Below are positions 60,274 through 64,000 of a DNA stretch of 64,000 bases, in pieces. The stretch is taken from assembly GCA_017642535.1 (NCBI GenBank), contig JAGCOW010000007.1, positions 1 through 64,000 of the forward strand. Reading direction: 5' to 3'. The notes beneath the pieces were generated by a model. The model searched no databases. It saw only the letters and a list, made by a program, of their open reading frames with translations, and was not told the DNA's origin. The position numbers were made by a program, and so were the translations under genes. This DNA is from Bacteroidales bacterium. GTDB lineage: Bacteria > Bacteroidota > Bacteroidia > Bacteroidales > UBA1715. The stretch's first letter is position 1. Every line of letters begins with the position of its first letter.

Positions 60274-62106
60274 ATGAAGCAACGGTTACTATTTCTTTTA
60301 CGCTATGTGTTGTTTTGGCTGATTTTCTTCGAGTTCAGCCGTTTATTCTTTTTGTTGTATAATGTGTCTTTTACAACAAATACACCGTTTGTCGATATAT
60401 TACAATCTTTTACCTCTGGCTTTCGACACGATTTGTCGTTGTTGGGGTATGTGTCGGCGATAGTTACCATCGTTAGTGTCATATCTTTGTTCGCCACTAA
60501 TTTCAAACGAATACAACGAGTTTTTGATTGCATAACCATCGTGCTTCTCATTCCATTCTCTATTCTTTTGGTTTCCGATGCAGAACTGTATCGGAATTGG
60601 GGATATAGAACTGATTGCTCTGTGTTGCAGTATCTGGCAACTCCAAAAGAGGCAATGGCGTCGCTTCCATTGTGGCATACGGGCGTTCTCGTGCTGCTTT
60701 CGGTGGCGTTCTTCGTGATATTTTATCTGTTTTATAAAAAATGGGTTTCAAAATGTGTGCTGTCGTTCACGCCGACGAGTAAGTGGTTCGTGTTTTTGTA
60801 TGTAGGCATATTGGGACTTATGGTTATTCCTATTCGTGGAGGAGTTGGTGTTGCTACGCTGAGGACCGGCTCGGTATATTTTTCGTCACAAACCTTTGCC
60901 AATCATGCTGCGATAAACGATTATTGGCATTTTTTGTATTCGTTCGCATATCAAAACAGGGAGCGACCAGAGGTTTTTATGGAACAAGAGAAGTGCGATT
61001 CAATTTGTTCTCATTTGCTAAAAGAGACTGACTCTCAACCAATTCCTTTGTTGAATACACAAAGACCCAATGTTCTTGTGTTCATTTTGGAAAGTTTCAC
61101 TGCCGACCATATTGGTGTGCTGGGTGGAATTAAAGGTGTTACGCCTTGTTTGGATTCAATTGCGAAATCGGGCGTCTTGTTCCGTAATTGCTATGGGAAT
61201 GGGACGAAGAGCGAAATGGGAATTGTGTCCGTTTTGAGTGGTTATCCTGCATTGCCAAAAACGGCGATAATTAAATATAACGAAAAAGCAGAAAAAATGC
61301 CGTATTTGAGTAAGTTGTTTGACTCGTTGGGCTACGAATTGTCGTTGTATCACGGAGGCGACATTCATTTTGCGAATATGAATTCCTATTTTCGTTTTGG
61401 CGGATTTGAAAAATGTGTGACGATAGATGATTTTGATTCCAAAGATGGCACGGCGAAATGGGGCGCATTCGACCACGTAGTGATGCAACGAATGTACGAA
61501 GATTTACACTCGGTAACTAAGCCGTTTTTTACCGTTTGTTACACGTTGAGCAGCCATGAGCCCTTCGATGTGCCTATGAAAAGCGAGTTCTTAAAAAACG
61601 ACGAATATTCAAAGTTCTTGAACTCAATTCATTATGCCGACAGTTGTCTTGGAGATTTTATGAATAAGGCACGAAACGAATCGTGGTGGGATAATACGTT
61701 GATAGTGTTTGTTTCGGACCACGGGGCACGGATTTCAAAAAATGCACAGATTGTTTCGTCGCAGGAAAAATTCCATATTCCTATGATTTGGTCTGGTGGG
61801 GCGATACGAAAGGACACTGTTATTGACAACTTATTGTGTCAATGTGATTTCCCTAAAATGCTTTGCAATCAATTGAAACTCAATTCGAAACAATTTGTAT
61901 TCAGTAAGGATGTCTTAAAATCCGATAATGCGTTTGCATTTTATGCATTTAATAATGGATTCGGTTATCTTTATGATAATCAGTCGTTTTCGTGGGATAA
62001 TACTAACTCGCAAATCATAACGCAAACCGACAATCTGCAAGATACTACGGTTATGCAGGGCAAAGCGCTTTTGCAGAAAGTGACGACTGATTTTTGTGAA
62101 AAATAA
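60274..62106 (+). CDS. LTA-synthase-like membrane phosphotransferase/sulfatase
   Basis: The product has 610 residues. Five N-terminal membrane segments (about residues 8-28, 45-67, 76-96, 125-150 and 163-183) precede an alkaline-phosphatase-fold domain with LVFILESFTADHIG (the catalytic Thr and metal Glu), YGNGTKSEMGIVSVLSGYP and FVSDHGARI (metal Asp-His). This layout is that of LtaS and the phosphoglycerol or phosphoethanolamine transferases, which modify envelope glycans or lipid A. The substrate cannot be set from sequence. Confidence 0.86.
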   Translation: MKQRLLFLLRYVLFWLIFFEFSRLFFLLYNVSFTTNTPFVDILQSFTSGFRHDLSLLGYVSAIVTIVSVISLFATNFKRIQRVFDCITIVLLIPFSILLVSDAELYRNWGYRTDCSVLQYLATPKEAMASLPLWHTGVLVLLSVAFFVIFYLFYKKWVSKCVLSFTPTSKWFVFLYVGILGLMVIPIRGGVGVATLRTGSVYFSSQTFANHAAINDYWHFLYSFAYQNRERPEVFMEQEKCDSICSHLLKETDSQPIPLLNTQRPNVLVFILESFTADHIGVLGGIKGVTPCLDSIAKSGVLFRNCYGNGTKSEMGIVSVLSGYPALPKTAIIKYNEKAEKMPYLSKLFDSLGYELSLYHGGDIHFANMNSYFRFGGFEKCVTIDDFDSKDGTAKWGAFDHVVMQRMYEDLHSVTKPFFTVCYTLSSHEPFDVPMKSEFLKNDEYSKFLNSIHYADSCLGDFMNKARNESWWDNTLIVFVSDHGARISKNAQIVSSQEKFHIPMIWSGGAIRKDTVIDNLLCQCDFPKMLCNQLKLNSKQFVFSKDVLKSDNAFAFYAFNNGFGYLYDNQSFSWDNTNSQIITQTDNLQDTTVMQGKALLQKVTTDFCEK

Positions 62107-62143
62107 GTTGGAGAATTTAGGTCGTTGGAAAATTGATTTTTTG

Positions 62144-62151
62144 TATATTTG
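62144..62151 (+). promoter_or_regulatory. -7 box for guaB
   Basis: TATATTTG then C, 25 bases before ATG 62176. GTTGG near 62124 could serve as a weak -33 box. Confidence 0.55.
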
Positions 62152-62163
62152 CACAATTTATAA

Positions 62164-63642
<1,479 letters not shown>

Positions 63643-63669
63643 TTGACACATTTTGTCAGTAATTTTTGG

Positions 63670-63705
63670 AACACGTGTAGAATAGCTTTTCTACACGTGT
63701 TTTCT
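63670..63705 (+). terminator. Rho-independent terminator of guaB
   Basis: 13-bp perfect stem AACACGTGTAGAA / TTCTACACGTGTT with a 6-base loop followed by a T-rich run, about 30 bases after the stop. Confidence 0.85.
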
Positions 63706-63750
63706 TTGTTTGACGAAAAATAAGGAAACGATAAAGAATTATTCGTCGTC

Positions 63751-63785
63751 AACGTTTTATAGATTCCTATAAAACGTTATCTTTG
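63751..63785 (+). promoter_or_regulatory. 12-bp inverted repeat overlapping the pdxA promoter
   Basis: AACGTTTTATAG and CTATAAAACGTT, 4 bases apart (63751-63778), end exactly where the -7 box TATCTTTG (63778-63785) begins. The repeat covers the -33 region, the placing of a repressor or activator site. There is no T-run, so it is not a terminator of the guaB kind. Confidence 0.6.
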
Positions 63786-63803
63786 TAATCAAATTTGAAA
63801 GAT

Positions 63804-64000
63804 ATGAAACACATTAAGATAGGGATAACACAAGGCGATATAAACGGAGTCGGCTATGAAGTCATTATGAAAGTGCTGGCGGAACAAAAAGTGTATGAGG
63901 GAAAGACGGTTATTGTATATGGTTCTCCCAAAGTTGCCGCATATCACAGAAAATCGCTTGATTTACAGAATTTCAACTTCAATTTGATTACAACGGCTGA
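63804..64000 (+). CDS. pdxA: 4-hydroxythreonine-4-phosphate dehydrogenase (partial)
   Basis: The first 65 residues are in the window: MKHIKIGITQGDINGVGYEV, then IMKVLAE and VIVYGSPKVAAYHRK. GITQGDINGVGYEVI is the PdxA signature start (usually GDPAGIGPE in other phyla). The enzyme oxidises 4-phosphohydroxy-L-threonine with NAD for pyridoxal phosphate synthesis. The frame is open to the right edge. The start at 63804 follows the -7 box at 63778. Confidence 0.88.
   Translation, partial: MKHIKIGITQGDINGVGYEVIMKVLAEQKVYEGKTVIVYGSPKVAAYHRKSLDLQNFNFNLITTA

Overview
The window is a Bacteroidota chromosome segment, most likely order Bacteroidales and AT-rich. The evidence is type IX secretion (T9SS) parts and cargo, a run of Bacteroidetes-type -7 boxes (TAnnTTTG), almost no Shine-Dalgarno sequences, the futalosine menaquinone enzyme MqnE, and many families that I know mainly from this phylum (DUF4270, DUF4293, DUF4380, TamL, PorE-like OmpA proteins). 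Two GH9 cellulases and a GH27 alpha-galactosidase suggest a plant-polysaccharide degrader from a gut, rumen or similar habitat. No tRNA, rRNA or CRISPR array was seen.

Layout. 1-7806: a partial DUF4380 gene, the T9SS barrel porT with a flavoprotein, a SpoU-type rRNA methyltransferase, secreted proteins including a 44-residue lipoprotein, DUF4293, a thioredoxin-like lipid-side protein and a Nudix hydrolase. 7858-16597: an accessory region with a surface lipoprotein, about 1 kb of hairpin-rich non-coding DNA, a Bro-N protein, a fused MmeI-like (type IIL) restriction-modification enzyme, a block of nested and competing inverted repeats, a small HTH regulator and two unrecognised genes. A 51-bp direct repeat brackets the Bro-N/MmeI part. 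16719-21869: a half-length starch-synthase-like protein with DUF4270, an EI24 membrane protein, parE and a lysine-rich small lipoprotein. 21985-29338: a T9SS-type cluster (PorP/SprF and two tandem PorE-like OmpA proteins), GH27 and an NrtR-like regulator. 29345-31134: ribF and a GT25 glycosyltransferase.

31297-35352 is a second accessory region of small genes: an orphan RelB next to decayed gene fragments, a DUF4595-like lipoprotein with an operator-like inverted repeat, an HTH regulator, a two-gene VapD module, a YjbR protein and DUF1294. 35356-39049 holds housekeeping genes (dusB, cvfB-like, pgeF, gmhA, siaC-like). 39077-54774 holds a giant PKD-domain protein with a gliding-type T9SS sorting domain, a DUF3089 hydrolase, TamL, a third PorE-like protein, PAP2, mqnE, a GH9 cellulase and a zinc metallopeptidase. 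55001-64000 holds a GH9 cellulase fused to SprB-like repeats, efp, a SpoIIE phosphatase, an LTA-synthase-like enzyme, guaB and the start of pdxA.

How it fits together: PorT, PorP and the PorE-like proteins belong to the machinery or surface anchoring of T9SS, while the two GH9 enzymes and the PKD giant carry T9SS sorting domains and are its likely cargo. TamL serves outer-membrane assembly. The accessory regions contain the restriction system, toxin-antitoxin-like modules and several repeat families. They are the parts most likely to hold undescribed biology: the competing inverted repeats upstream of the MmeI-like gene, the bracketing 51-bp repeats, and the VapD partner gene. All assignments rest on reading the sequence and remembered family features; no database search was run.
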